DNA from: Brevibacterium iodinum ATCC 49514 | GTDB taxonomy: Bacteria; Actinomycetota; Actinomycetes; Actinomycetales; Brevibacteriaceae | Direction: 5' to 3' | DNA: 64,000 nucleotides | NCBI RefSeq assembly: GCF_900169265.1 | Contig: NZ_FXYX01000005.1 | Location: forward strand, 62,001 to 126,000 | Shown here: positions 24,728 through 33,765 of the stretch, piece by piece | Layout: each line of letters opens with the position of its first letter | Position numbering within the stretch: the first letter of the stretch is position 1 | Notes under the pieces: generated by a model | What the model was told of the DNA's origin: nothing | The model's database searches: none | What the model saw: the letters and a program-made list of their open reading frames with translations, nothing else | Translations under genes and position numbers: made by a program

Positions 24728-26320
24728 TCAGCTGACGACCAGAGGTTCGAGGACCAGGTCGGGGTGGTTCTTCTGCACGCCCTGCAGCCGCCACCGGTCG
24801 GAGAACAGCGCCAGCAGCTCTCCGTCGGAGCGGTGGAGGACCTCGACCGAGCGTTCCCGTGCCAGGGTCGGCACGCATTCGGGAGTGGTGCGTCGGGCGA
24901 GGGAGAAGTTGAGACGCTCCAGGGTGCAGGGAGCGTTGAATTCGTTGGTCATCCGGTCTTCGGCGACTTCGAACTGCATGGGTCCGACGGCGCCGAGCAC
25001 GGGTGCCTGATCTCCGCGCAGGTCCGAGCGCAGCACCTGGATGACGCCTTCGTGGTCGAGCTGTTCGATGCCGCGTCGGAACTGTTTGTACTTCGAGGAG
25101 TCCTTGGCGCGGATGACCATGAAGTGTTCGGGTGAGAACGTCGGGATGCCGGGGAACTCGACCTTCTTGTCGAGGTAGAGGGAGTCACCGACGCGCAGGG
25201 CAGAGGCGTTGACCAATCCGACGACGTCTCCTGGGAATGCCTCATCGACGACATCGCGGTCGCGGCCGAAGACCTGCTGAGCGTATTTCGTGGCGAAGGG
25301 TTTGCCGGTGCTGGCATGGGTGAGCACGGTTCCGCGTTCGAAGACTCCCGAGCAGACTCGGATGTAGGCGAGTCGGTCGCGGTGGTGGGAGTCCATTCCC
25401 GCCTGCACCTTGAAGACGAATCCGGAGAAGGGATCGTCGACAGGGCGGGGCTGGTCATCCTTGTCCAGTCGGGCCTCGGCGGGTGGAGCGAGGTCGACGA
25501 GGAGGTCGAGGAGTTTGTGGATGCCGAAGTTGAGCACGGCCGAGGCGAACATCACCGGGGTCGACTTGCCGGCGAGGAAGGTCTCCTGGTCGTGGTTCTG
25601 GTCTTCCATCTCCAGCAGATCGGACTCATCGACAGCGGTCGTCCACGCGTCGCCTTCGAGGTCGGCGGCCGCCTCGGACGTGTAGGTGTCCTCACCGGCG
25701 ATCGTGGCGCCTCCGTCGGTGCGGGTGTATTTCGTGTACTCGCCGCTGATGCGATCGAGGACTCCGCGGAAGTCTCCGGACTGGCCGACGGGCCAGGTGA
25801 TCGGAGTGGGCAGGAGGCCGGTGCGCTGCTGGACCTCGTCCATGAGCTCGAGCGCGTCGAGTCCGGGGCGGTCCCACTTGTTGACGACGGTGATGATCGG
25901 GATATTGCGGTGAGCACAGACTTCGAAGAGCTTCATCGTCTGTGCTTCCAGGCCCTTGGCGGCATCGATGAGCATGACGGCGCAGTCGACGGCCGAGAGC
26001 ACACGATAGGTGTCCTCGGAGAAGTCGGCGTGGCCAGGGGTGTCGACGAGGTTGAAGACGGCGTCGCGGTACTCGAACTGCAGAGCGGCCGAGGAGATCG
26101 AGATCCCGCGATCCTGCTCCATCTGCATCCAGTCGGAGACGGTGGCGCGGCGACCGGCCTTGCCATGGGTGGCTCCGGCCTGGCCGATGGCGCGAGCGTG
26201 GAGGGCGAGCGCCTCGGTGGTCGTCGATTTGCCCGCGTCGGGGTGGGAGATGACAGCGAACGTGCGGCGGCGGGACGCCTCGTGTCGGATGTCCTTGACG
26301 GAATACTGGCCAGAAGTCAC
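24728..26320 (-). CDS. prfC: Peptide chain release factor 3
   Basis: 530-aa translational GTPase (RF3) that removes RF1/RF2 from the ribosome after termination. G1 SHPDAGKST is at residues 25-33, G3 DTPGHADF at 93-100, G4 NKWD at 147-150, followed by the RF3-specific region to the C-terminus (FKVQAGMDSHHRDRLAYIRVCSG; GPMQFEV). Length is standard. The GTG at 26320 has no ribosome site; TAGGAT at 26327-26332 lies 6 nt upstream, suggesting a leaderless mRNA. Confidence 0.95.
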   Translation of the reverse strand: MTSGQYSVKDIRHEASRRRTFAVISHPDAGKSTTTEALALHARAIGQAGATHGKAGRRATVSDWMQMEQDRGISISSAALQFEYRDAVFNLVDTPGHADFSEDTYRVLSAVDCAVMLIDAAKGLEAQTMKLFEVCAHRNIPIITVVNKWDRPGLDALELMDEVQQRTGLLPTPITWPVGQSGDFRGVLDRISGEYTKYTRTDGGATIAGEDTYTSEAAADLEGDAWTTAVDESDLLEMEDQNHDQETFLAGKSTPVMFASAVLNFGIHKLLDLLVDLAPPAEARLDKDDQPRPVDDPFSGFVFKVQAGMDSHHRDRLAYIRVCSGVFERGTVLTHASTGKPFATKYAQQVFGRDRDVVDEAFPGDVVGLVNASALRVGDSLYLDKKVEFPGIPTFSPEHFMVIRAKDSSKYKQFRRGIEQLDHEGVIQVLRSDLRGDQAPVLGAVGPMQFEVAEDRMTNEFNAPCTLERLNFSLARRTTPECVPTLARERSVEVLHRSDGELLALFSDRWRLQGVQKNHPDLVLEPLVVS

Positions 26321-26326
26321 CGCAAT

Positions 26327-26332
26327 ATCCTA
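26327..26332 (-). promoter_or_regulatory. Leaderless -10 box of prfC
   Basis: TAGGAT on the minus strand, ending 6 nt before the GTG start, matches the TANNNT -10 pattern of actinobacterial leaderless promoters. No clear -35 is visible. Confidence 0.5.
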
Positions 26333-26482
26333 TCGTTCTTCGCGCTCATCCGGCGTGTCCGCTCAGTCACAGTGTGGGGTCAGCTTGTGCCGGGCGTCCG
26401 GCGGCCGGAACCATATGTGCGGGGTGGGCGGTGGGCGTTGCATCCAGCGTCCTGTAGGAATCGGCCCATATGCTGGGGGACG

Positions 26483-26851
26483 ATGTCTGAGGAATTCGTC
26501 GAATACGCCGGCCGTTCGGAGCCGAAGGAACGCTGGCTCAAAGCCTTACCGCTCATCGTCGCGGGAGTCCTGGGTGCCCCGCTGCTGTGCGCGGCGATCT
26601 GGTTCTCCTGGCAGATAGCGCAGACGACGAAGTACCTCTTCGATCTCGGCACCTCCGGCAGCGAGGCGGCCGGGATGGTGCTGCTCAGCCTGTCGGGGGC
26701 CTTCTGCCTCATCTTCTATCTCGCGTTCCTCTTCATCGGCACCCGCCGTCGCACGTGGAAGTGGCGCATCTGGTGGAGTGTCGCCACCCTTCTTGCCGCC
26801 GGAGCTCTGCCGTTATGGTGGCTCTTCAGCGGATTCTTCGCCGACGTCTGA
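26483..26851 (+). CDS. Small three-helix membrane protein, function unknown
   Basis: 122 aa with three hydrophobic segments at about residues 20-42 (LPLIVAGVLGAPLLCAAIWFS), 58-82 (AGMVLLSLSGAFCLIFYLAFLFI) and 92-115 (WWSVATLLAAGALPLWWLF), separated by a basic GTRRRTWKWRIW loop. The N-terminus is acidic and cytosolic-looking (MSEEFVEYAGRSEPKERWLK). A GGGGGA purine run lies 3-8 nt before the ATG at 26483. Not recognised; no link to prfC, which is divergent, or to hrpA, which converges. Confidence 0.7.
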   Translation: MSEEFVEYAGRSEPKERWLKALPLIVAGVLGAPLLCAAIWFSWQIAQTTKYLFDLGTSGSEAAGMVLLSLSGAFCLIFYLAFLFIGTRRRTWKWRIWWSVATLLAAGALPLWWLFSGFFADV

Positions 26852-26960
26852 CCCACGCCCGCGGCCGAGACGGCCGCTGCCCCACACAGGTCCTCGCAAT
26901 TCCTACGTTTGGCGGCAACACCTCCCGCTGGCGACTTCTCCTACAGGTACTCGCGCATCA

Positions 26961-27018
26961 CTCACCCTTCGGGACACAACGCCCCTCTGCAACGAGGCGT
27001 TGTGCCGCTGGGGGTGAG
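26961..27018 (-). terminator. Two-part hairpin between hrpA and the small membrane-protein gene
   Basis: CACAACGCC (26975-26983) pairs perfectly with GGCGTTGTG (26996-27004). Outside it CTCACCC (26961-26967) pairs with GGGTGAG (27012-27018). It lies 12 bp after the hrpA stop at 27030 and can also serve the convergent gene. Confidence 0.7.
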
Positions 27019-27029
27019 GGATGCTCGGG

Positions 27030-30000
27030 TCAGAGCTGGGCGAGGGCCTTCGCGATGCGCTTTTCCGACACCGGATGTGCCGTGCCCAACGAGTTCGCGA
27101 ACAGAGACACCCGCAGCTCTTCGAGCATCACTACGACCTCAACCCACTCTGCAGGCAGCGACACGATCAGCTGCGACCACTCGGCCTTCGCCAGTGCCGG
27201 GAATCGATTGCCGATCTTCTTGACCACATCGCTGCTGCAGCCGGTGACTCGATCCATGAGCTGCTTGTCACGGATCGGCGAGTCCTGCATTCCGCCGATG
27301 CGCACCACTTCAGCCTGCACCCAGCGGGGAAGCTCTCGCAGCATCTGCGGAGTCAACGCCGCAATGGCGGCTGCGCTCGTCCGGGAGGCTCTCCACGCCT
27401 GCACATCGGCGAGGTTGGACAGGATAGCCAACGAGGATGCATTCGACACGAGTTTGTCGAGCTCGGTCGCCGCCTTCAGCGCCTTCATCAGGTGCGGCAG
27501 CAGCGATGAACAGGTCAGCGGCAACTCGGCGTCGACGTCCTTGCGCAGCCGCGCGAACTCATCGGCGGTGGCCACCCATGACGTTTCGGCCGGCCCCAAC
27601 CGGTCGACGACGAGACCGCGGATCCCGACACGAATCAGCCCGCCCAGCAGCTCGTCAGCGGTCTTCTGATGACCGGCGAGGATGAGCTTCTCCTGAGTGG
27701 TCAGCCCGTCCTGCAGGTACTTCAGCGCATCAGACGTGTGCTGGCCCAGCAGAGTGATGATCGCTTCTCGCGTGGCCAAGCGTGCCTGCGCTGCTGTGTC
27801 GAAGGCCACGAGGTCGACCGATGTCGCACGGTCCGCGAGCCCCGGAACGACACCGGCCGCGGCCTGATCGGGATCGGCCAGTTCACCGAACGACCAGTCC
27901 GTCAGGCCCGTCTTCGGGGTGAACGCGCTCCGCTTCTGGCGGGCCTTGCGCACCTGCGGCGTGGCCTTCGTCCTCAGAGCAGCCAGGTCCTCGCCGAGAC
28001 CGACGGTCTTCTTCCCATCGACGACCCGGAAGGTCAGCCGCAGATGGGCGGGAATCCGCGATCGGTCGAAATCGTCGGCGGTGACCGTGATCGGCACGAG
28101 ATCGTTCAGCCCTCCCCCGCCGGCGCGTTCGCTCAGATGCGCGGCGAGCACGTCCGGCAGGCTTCCCTGGTACGGGGTGAGCGCCGGCAGAATCTCGCGG
28201 GCGACGTCGGGAGCGGGAACGAAGTAGCGGCGTTTGCTCTTCGGCAATGACCGGATATAGGCGGCGACGAGTTCTTCGCGCAGCCCGGGCACCTGCCAGC
28301 TGAATTCGTCCGCGTCGACCGCGGGCACCGCCTCGGCGGGGATCTCCACGGTCACCCCGTCCTCAGTGCTGCCGGGGTCGAAGGAGTAGCGCAGCTTCGC
28401 CCGCGTGCCATCGGCCAGTTCCCATTCCATCGGGAAATCCGAGGCCACCGAGGCGGTCAGCTCCTCACTGTCGTCGCTGAGCAGCACCGAGGTGGTGAGG
28501 TCGAGCAGGTGCGCGTCCCGCCGTTTCTGCTTCTTCCACCATCCCCGGAAATCCGCCGCCGAGGTGATCCCCTCCGGAATCCGTTCGTCGAAGAATTCGT
28601 AGAGGGCATCGTCTTGGTCGAGCACGCGACGGTTCCGTGTCCGCGACGCCAGTTCCTCGGCCTCGTCGATGACGGCCGCGTTGTGTTCGAGGAAGCCGAA
28701 GCGTTCGTGCCAGTCGCCTTCGATGAGACCTTTGCGGATGAACGCGTCCCGGGCGGCCTCGGCGTCGATGGTGCCGTAGCCGACGCGGCGGTCGCTGACA
28801 AGTGTGACCCCGTAGAGGGAGATCTTCTCGTAGACCATCGACGCGCCGGCCTTCGTCGACCAGTGCGGATCCGAATATTGGCGGGTGACCAGGTCACCGG
28901 CGGCTTCGACGACCCAGTCCGGATCGACCGCGGCGACGGTGCGGGCCCACAGTCGGGAGGTCTCGACGAGTTCGGCAGCCATGACGAAGTCCGGATTGAC
29001 CTTGAAGAGTCCGGATCCCAGGAAGATCGCGAACCGGGTGCCGCGAGCTCCCTGATAGTCCTTGTGCCGCTCCGACCGTGAGCCGATCATCGTCAGCAGA
29101 CCGGTGAGCAGCGATCGGTGGATGGCGGCGGCATGCGGGTCGAGTTTGGCGGCTGCCACCTGCTTTCCTGTGTCCCCGGCCGGACCGGTCGCTCCCTGCT
29201 TCTTCGCACTGCGTTTGGCGGCGCTGAGTTCGGCGAATCCGATCTTGCCGTTCGCACCTCGTCCGCCCTGAGCGCTTCCTTCGCCCCGACCGCCACGAGC
29301 GCCCTGACCGCCACGAGCATTCTGACCCTCACGACCACGACCGCTGCGACCGCCTTGACCACGGTCGGAACCGTCACCGGACCCAGCAGCATTCGTCTTG
29401 CCGCCCTCGCCATCGAGCGCGGATCCGGCAGTGTCGGCATCGTCGCCCGGCTGCCAGACGGATTTCTCGATGCGAATGCCGGCCGAGCCGAGCAGAGAAC
29501 GCAGCTGACCGACGAGGTCCTGCCATTCGCGGATGCGGACGAAGTTGAGGAACTCGTCCTTGCAGCGGCGACGGAACTTCGAGGATCCCATGTCCGCCTG
29601 CAGACTCTGCAGGTAGTTCCACAGGTTGAGGTAGGACAGGAAGTCACTGCCTCGGTGGGTGAATCGGGCGTGCTTCTCATCGGCGGCGGCTCGGACTTCC
29701 GCCGGACGTTCCCGGGGGTCCTGGATGGACAGCGCGGCGACGATGACGGTGACCTCTCCCCCGCAGCCGGCCTCCGCCCCGGCGATGACCATCCGCGCCA
29801 GGCGGGGGTCGATCGGCAGCACGGTGAGTTTCCGACCGATCTCGGTGACGTGGATCTTCCCTGCCGAGTCGCTGGTCAGCGCCCCGAGTTCGGTGAGCAT
29901 CGTCCGTCCGTCACGGACGGCCCTGGCCTCTGGCGGGGTGAGGAATGGGAAGTCGAGGATCTCCTGATCGCTTGCGGCGAATCCCAGTGAGGCCATCTGC

Positions 30001-31337
30001 AGGATGACGCTGGCGAGGTTCGTGCGCAGGATCTCCGGATCGGTGAATTCGGGACGCGAGTCGAAGTCGTCTTCCGAGTACAGGCGGATGCAGATGCCGT
30101 CACTGGTGCGCCCGGAGCGGCCTTTGCGCTGGTTCGCACTGGCTTGGGAGATCCGCTCGATCGGCAGTCGCTGCACCCGTGTGCGGTTGGAGTAGCGGGA
30201 GATGCGGGCGGTGCCGACGTCGATGACGTATTTGATTCCGGGCACCGTCAGCGAGGTCTCGGCGACGTTCGTGGCCAGGACGATGCGAGGTCGTGAATGG
30301 GGTTGGAAGACCTTCTGCTGCTCCCCCGCCGAGAGTCGGGCGAACAGCGGCACGACCTCCCAGCTGCTCATCCGCGGACGTCTGCGCAGGTGGTCACTCA
30401 AGGCGTCGGCGGTGTCGCGGATCTCCCGTTCGCCGGAGAGGAAGACGAGGATGTCACCGGGTGCCTCGGCTGCGAGTTCATCGACGGCGGCGATGATTCC
30501 GTCAGTCTGCTCCTCGACTCCGGTCTCGTAGTTCCCGGATTCGCCGGGCCCGTCGACATCGTCATCGGCAGGATCGTCCCCGAGTGGCCGGTACCGGACC
30601 TCGACGGGGAAGGTGCGGCCTTCGACGGAGATGATCGGAGCGTCGGCGAAGTGAGCGGAGAATGATTCGGGGTCGATCGTCGCCGAGGTGATGATGACCT
30701 TGAGGTCGGGACGTCGGTCGAGCACTTCCTTGAGATAGCCGAGGAGGAAGTCGATGTTGAGGCTGCGTTCGTGCGCCTCGTCGATGATGATGACTTCATA
30801 GTCGCGCAGCAGTTTGTCGCGTGAGAGTTCGGACAGCAGAATGCCGTCGGTCATCACCTTCACCCGGGTGGAATCGGCGACCTGCGCGGTGAACCGCACC
30901 TGGTAGCCGATGGTGTTGCCGAGTTCTTCGTCGAGTTCGTCGGCGATGCGCTCGGCCACGGTCCGGGCGGCGATGCGCCGCGGCTGGGTGTGGCCGATGA
31001 GTCCGTCGACCCCGAGGCCGAGGTCGAGGCAGATCTTCGGCAGCTGGGTGGTCTTTCCCGATCCCGTCTCACCGGCGATGATGACGACCTGATTGTCCCG
31101 GATCGCCTCGGCGATCTCGTCCTTCGCCGCGGTGACCGGCAGATCCTCGGGGTAGGTGACGGTGACCGGATGAGCAGCGCGGGCGTCCTTGAGCCGGGCT
31201 CGGCGCTGCTGATGGTGCGCTGCCGTGGTTCTGCGTCGCTGCTGCGAACGCCCACGTCCGTTCTTCCCGCGCCGAGGCGGCCGTCCTGGATTCGTGTTCG
31301 CTGAGGTCGTCGACGGGGTCGGGTTCTCTTCTGCCAT
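27030..31337 (-). CDS. hrpA: ATP-dependent RNA helicase HrpA (DEAH-box) with RG-rich insert
   Basis: 1435-aa DEAH-box helicase. A basic N-terminus (RGKNGRGRSQQRRR) precedes Walker A GETGSGKTT (89-97), DEAH in IIIDEAHERS (about 183-192) and SAT (TSATID). The helicase core, HA2/OB region and the HrpA-specific C-terminal domain (to about 1430) are all present, so length matches full HrpA. At about residues 640-695 there is an inserted Gly/Arg/Ser-rich stretch (GRSGRGREGQNARGGQGARG) between the helicase and the C-terminal part, resembling RGG RNA-binding segments. The ATG at 31337 has GGGAG upstream. Terminator at 26961-27018. Confidence 0.93.
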   Translation of the reverse strand: MAEENPTPSTTSANTNPGRPPRRGKNGRGRSQQRRRTTAAHHQQRRARLKDARAAHPVTVTYPEDLPVTAAKDEIAEAIRDNQVVIIAGETGSGKTTQLPKICLDLGLGVDGLIGHTQPRRIAARTVAERIADELDEELGNTIGYQVRFTAQVADSTRVKVMTDGILLSELSRDKLLRDYEVIIIDEAHERSLNIDFLLGYLKEVLDRRPDLKVIITSATIDPESFSAHFADAPIISVEGRTFPVEVRYRPLGDDPADDDVDGPGESGNYETGVEEQTDGIIAAVDELAAEAPGDILVFLSGEREIRDTADALSDHLRRRPRMSSWEVVPLFARLSAGEQQKVFQPHSRPRIVLATNVAETSLTVPGIKYVIDVGTARISRYSNRTRVQRLPIERISQASANQRKGRSGRTSDGICIRLYSEDDFDSRPEFTDPEILRTNLASVILQMASLGFAASDQEILDFPFLTPPEARAVRDGRTMLTELGALTSDSAGKIHVTEIGRKLTVLPIDPRLARMVIAGAEAGCGGEVTVIVAALSIQDPRERPAEVRAAADEKHARFTHRGSDFLSYLNLWNYLQSLQADMGSSKFRRRCKDEFLNFVRIREWQDLVGQLRSLLGSAGIRIEKSVWQPGDDADTAGSALDGEGGKTNAAGSGDGSDRGQGGRSGRGREGQNARGGQGARGGRGEGSAQGGRGANGKIGFAELSAAKRSAKKQGATGPAGDTGKQVAAAKLDPHAAAIHRSLLTGLLTMIGSRSERHKDYQGARGTRFAIFLGSGLFKVNPDFVMAAELVETSRLWARTVAAVDPDWVVEAAGDLVTRQYSDPHWSTKAGASMVYEKISLYGVTLVSDRRVGYGTIDAEAARDAFIRKGLIEGDWHERFGFLEHNAAVIDEAEELASRTRNRRVLDQDDALYEFFDERIPEGITSAADFRGWWKKQKRRDAHLLDLTTSVLLSDDSEELTASVASDFPMEWELADGTRAKLRYSFDPGSTEDGVTVEIPAEAVPAVDADEFSWQVPGLREELVAAYIRSLPKSKRRYFVPAPDVAREILPALTPYQGSLPDVLAAHLSERAGGGGLNDLVPITVTADDFDRSRIPAHLRLTFRVVDGKKTVGLGEDLAALRTKATPQVRKARQKRSAFTPKTGLTDWSFGELADPDQAAAGVVPGLADRATSVDLVAFDTAAQARLATREAIITLLGQHTSDALKYLQDGLTTQEKLILAGHQKTADELLGGLIRVGIRGLVVDRLGPAETSWVATADEFARLRKDVDAELPLTCSSLLPHLMKALKAATELDKLVSNASSLAILSNLADVQAWRASRTSAAAIAALTPQMLRELPRWVQAEVVRIGGMQDSPIRDKQLMDRVTGCSSDVVKKIGNRFPALAKAEWSQLIVSLPAEWVEVVVMLEELRVSLFANSLGTAHPVSEKRIAKALAQL

Positions 31338-31388
31338 TGCGTCTCCCAGCTTAGCGGCAATGCCCAGACTCGGCCCCGCCCAGGCGGG

Positions 31389-32729
31389 TTACTCCCCGCC
31401 GCCCCAGAGTGGGGCGAGCGCCGAGTAGAGCTGCTGGATGCCGAGGATGATGAACAGCAGTGCTGTGATCGCCAGAGCGATGTTCGTGTGCAGCTTGTTC
31501 GCCCATTCCTTCGGGATCTTCTTGCCGTTGAGGAGGCCGAGCAGGGTGACCGCGAGGAACGGCATGAACAGCGAGCCGAGGACGCCGTAGGCGAGGATGA
31601 GTCCGATCGGTTTGCCGAGGATGAACAGCAGCATCGGCGGGAACGTCAGCCACAGCACATAGAACTTGAAGTACTTGCCGCCGGTCAGGGTGTCGGGGTG
31701 CCCGCCCGGCTTCTTGCGCATATGCCCCCAGAAATCAGCGAACATCAGGGACACTCCGTTCCAGACTCCGATGATCGAGGAGAAGGAAGCGGCCCAGAAT
31801 CCGACGAGGAAGCCGATGCCCACGACCTCGCCGTAGCGGGCTTTGAGGACGTCGGCGAGGTCGAGCAATCCCTTGTCCTCGGCGGAGATCGAGACTCCCG
31901 CGGCACGGACGACTTCGGCACCGACGATGAGCATGGCGATGACGAAGATGCCGGTCATCACGTACGCCATCGAGTTGTCGATGCGCATCACCCGCATCCA
32001 CTTCGGGGTGTGCCAGCCCTTCTCGCGCAGCCAGTAGCCGTAGGCGGCCAGAGTGATGGTGCCGCCGACTCCTCCGGCGAGCGCGAGCGTGTAGATCACT
32101 CCGCCCTCGGGGATGATCGGGAGGAGACCGGTGAGCATTTCGGGAATGTTCGGCGCAGCGATGATTGCCAGTCCCACGACGGTGATGAACATGATCCCGA
32201 CGAGGACGGCGGTGATCTTCTCGAACACGGCGTAGCGGCCGAACCACACCATGGCGAAGCCGGCCAGTCCCATGAGCACCGACCACACTGTGAGGTTGAG
32301 TCCGGGGAAGAGCGCGGCCAGCGGCAGCGCCGCCGAGCTCATCGCCGTGGCTCCGTAGACGAACCCCCAGATGATGATGTACGGCCCGAAGTACCACGTG
32401 GTCCAGCGGCCGAGCGATCGCCACCCCTCGAAGATCGTCTTTCCGGTCGCGAGGCTGAACCTGCCGGCTCCTTCGACGAGGACGATTTTGAGGATGACGC
32501 CGACGATCACTGCCCACAGCAGTCCGTAGCCGAACTGGCTGCCGGCCACCAGGGTCGCCACCATATCCGCGGCACCGACGCCGGTGGCCGCGACGACGAG
32601 GCCGGGACCGATGACCTTCCATTTGGCCGGGCCGGAGGCCTCTTCGATTCCGGAAACGGTCTCTGCGTCGCTCGCGTCGCCGGGGCCGGAACCGTTCGAC
32701 TGCTCACTCATGGAGTTATTCGCTCTCAT
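31389..32729 (-). CDS. Nramp-family transporter lacking the canonical metal-site motifs
   Basis: 446-aa membrane protein with about 11 segments and the Nramp layout: GPGLVVAATGVGAADMVATL in helix 1 (about 41-60), then SQFGYGLLWAV. The DPGN metal-binding motif of classical MntH is missing from helix 1 (GAAD stands there), and the MPH motif of helix 6 is replaced by TITLAAYGYWLREKGW. It therefore belongs to a divergent Nramp-related branch whose substrate may not be Mn or Fe. ATG at 32729 is used here; ATG at 32711 (residue 7, MSEQSNG) is equally plausible. It is divergent from the DUF202 genes. The 51-bp gap to hrpA suggests a possible shared transcript. Confidence 0.85.
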   Translation of the reverse strand: MRANNSMSEQSNGSGPGDASDAETVSGIEEASGPAKWKVIGPGLVVAATGVGAADMVATLVAGSQFGYGLLWAVIVGVILKIVLVEGAGRFSLATGKTIFEGWRSLGRWTTWYFGPYIIIWGFVYGATAMSSAALPLAALFPGLNLTVWSVLMGLAGFAMVWFGRYAVFEKITAVLVGIMFITVVGLAIIAAPNIPEMLTGLLPIIPEGGVIYTLALAGGVGGTITLAAYGYWLREKGWHTPKWMRVMRIDNSMAYVMTGIFVIAMLIVGAEVVRAAGVSISAEDKGLLDLADVLKARYGEVVGIGFLVGFWAASFSSIIGVWNGVSLMFADFWGHMRKKPGGHPDTLTGGKYFKFYVLWLTFPPMLLFILGKPIGLILAYGVLGSLFMPFLAVTLLGLLNGKKIPKEWANKLHTNIALAITALLFIILGIQQLYSALAPLWGGGE

Positions 32730-32873
32730 CTTCGGCTGCGCACTGACTCACCGTGGTCGGGGATCCTCCATCGGGTTCTCCTGCACATCGGCGGCGCAGC
32801 GGTCTCAGCATGTCCACAGTCATGATAGGTGACAACGGTGATTGCATGTCACCAGTCCCACGCCGTCTACGGT

Positions 32874-32879
32874 TATCCT
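32874..32879 (+). promoter_or_regulatory. Leaderless -10 box of the DUF202 pair
   Basis: TATCCT ends 6 nt before the GTG at 32886, which has no convincing ribosome site. The divergent interval 32730-32873 holds the promoters of both directions and no gene. Confidence 0.5.
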
Positions 32880-32885
32880 CGAAGA

Positions 32886-33278
32886 GTGAGTGAGAACAAT
32901 TCATCGCAGGACTCCCGCAGTCGCATCGCCCGACGGGTCTTTCCCGACGGAGTCGACCCCGATCCTCGCTTCACCCTGGCCAACGAACGGACCTTCCTGT
33001 CCTGGATCCGCACCGCGTTGGCGTTCATCGGCGGGGGAATCGCCGTCGAGGCCTTCACCTCGGAGATCTTCAGCACCGGTCTGCGGGCGACCCTGTCGAT
33101 CGTGCTCATGCTCATCGGCTTCATCCTCGCCGCCGGTGCCGCCGTCCGCTGGCATCGCATCGAATCGGCGATGCGTCGCAAGACCTCACTGCCGCTGCCG
33201 CTCATCATCCCCATCGTCAGCCTCGCCTCGGCGCTGGGTGCCGGTCTCCTCGTTCTAGTGTTCGCCGGCCTGCTGTGA
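32886..33278 (+). CDS. DUF202 (YidH-like) membrane protein
   Basis: 130 aa. The DUF202 signature is present: RFTLANERTFLSWIRTALAFIGGGIAVE (about residues 28-55), followed by two more hydrophobic segments, giving three membrane spans. Function of the family is unsettled. The GTG at 32886 fits a leaderless start; an upstream in-frame extension to 32829 has no such support. It overlaps the next DUF202 gene by one base (TGATG), making a tandem pair, an arrangement also seen for YidH/YidG in enterobacteria. Confidence 0.85.
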   Translation: MSENNSSQDSRSRIARRVFPDGVDPDPRFTLANERTFLSWIRTALAFIGGGIAVEAFTSEIFSTGLRATLSIVLMLIGFILAAGAAVRWHRIESAMRRKTSLPLPLIIPIVSLASALGAGLLVLVFAGLL

Positions 33279-33625
33279 TGCCGACACGCTCACCGCGACC
33301 GCAGCCGCATGACGATCCGGCTCTGCAGCCGGAACGCACCGTCCAATCATGGCTGCGCACGAGTCTGACGATGACGGTCGTCAGCCTCATCTTCATGCGA
33401 TTCATCCACGTCTTCCAAGGCTGGTCGGTGGCGCTCTTCGTCGTGTGCATGGGCATGGCCATCGTGGCCATCGCCATGCAGGTCAGACGCTACCGGCTAG
33501 GTTCGGTCTCGATTCGGGCCGAACGCGGCCGACCGTCGCCGTGGGCGGTCATCTTCCTCACCACCTCGGTGTGCCTCATTTCGGTGCTGAGCATCGCCTC
33601 GGTCATCAAGATCAGCCTGTTCTGA
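33278..33625 (+). CDS. Second DUF202 (YidG-like) membrane protein
   Basis: 115 aa. Residues about 14-35 carry a diverged DUF202 motif (LQPERTVQSWLRTSLTMTVVSL), where the first copy has ANERTFLSWIRTAL. Two further hydrophobic segments follow (about 42-62 and 85-110). ATG at 33278 overlaps the stop of the first copy (TGATG), so the two are translationally coupled and presumably act together. GTG at 33275 is a possible alternative. Nothing in the sequence shows a substrate or activity. Confidence 0.8.
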   Translation: MPTRSPRPQPHDDPALQPERTVQSWLRTSLTMTVVSLIFMRFIHVFQGWSVALFVVCMGMAIVAIAMQVRRYRLGSVSIRAERGRPSPWAVIFLTTSVCLISVLSIASVIKISLF

Positions 33626-33752
33626 GGCTCTCCACCCGCTCAACTTCCCAGACCTCCTGATCGGCATCCCACCTGCTCCCGCCCGACATCGCGCACACCT
33701 GCTGCGCATGCCGCGTTATGAGACCGCCGTCCGGTCCGCTGAACTGCACGCC

Positions 33753-33758
33753 TAAACT
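33753..33758 (+). promoter_or_regulatory. Leaderless -10 box
   Basis: TAAACT ends 7 nt before the ATG at 33766; there is no Shine-Dalgarno sequence. The gap 33626-33752 shows nothing else. Confidence 0.5.
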
Positions 33759-33765
33759 GGTGCGC

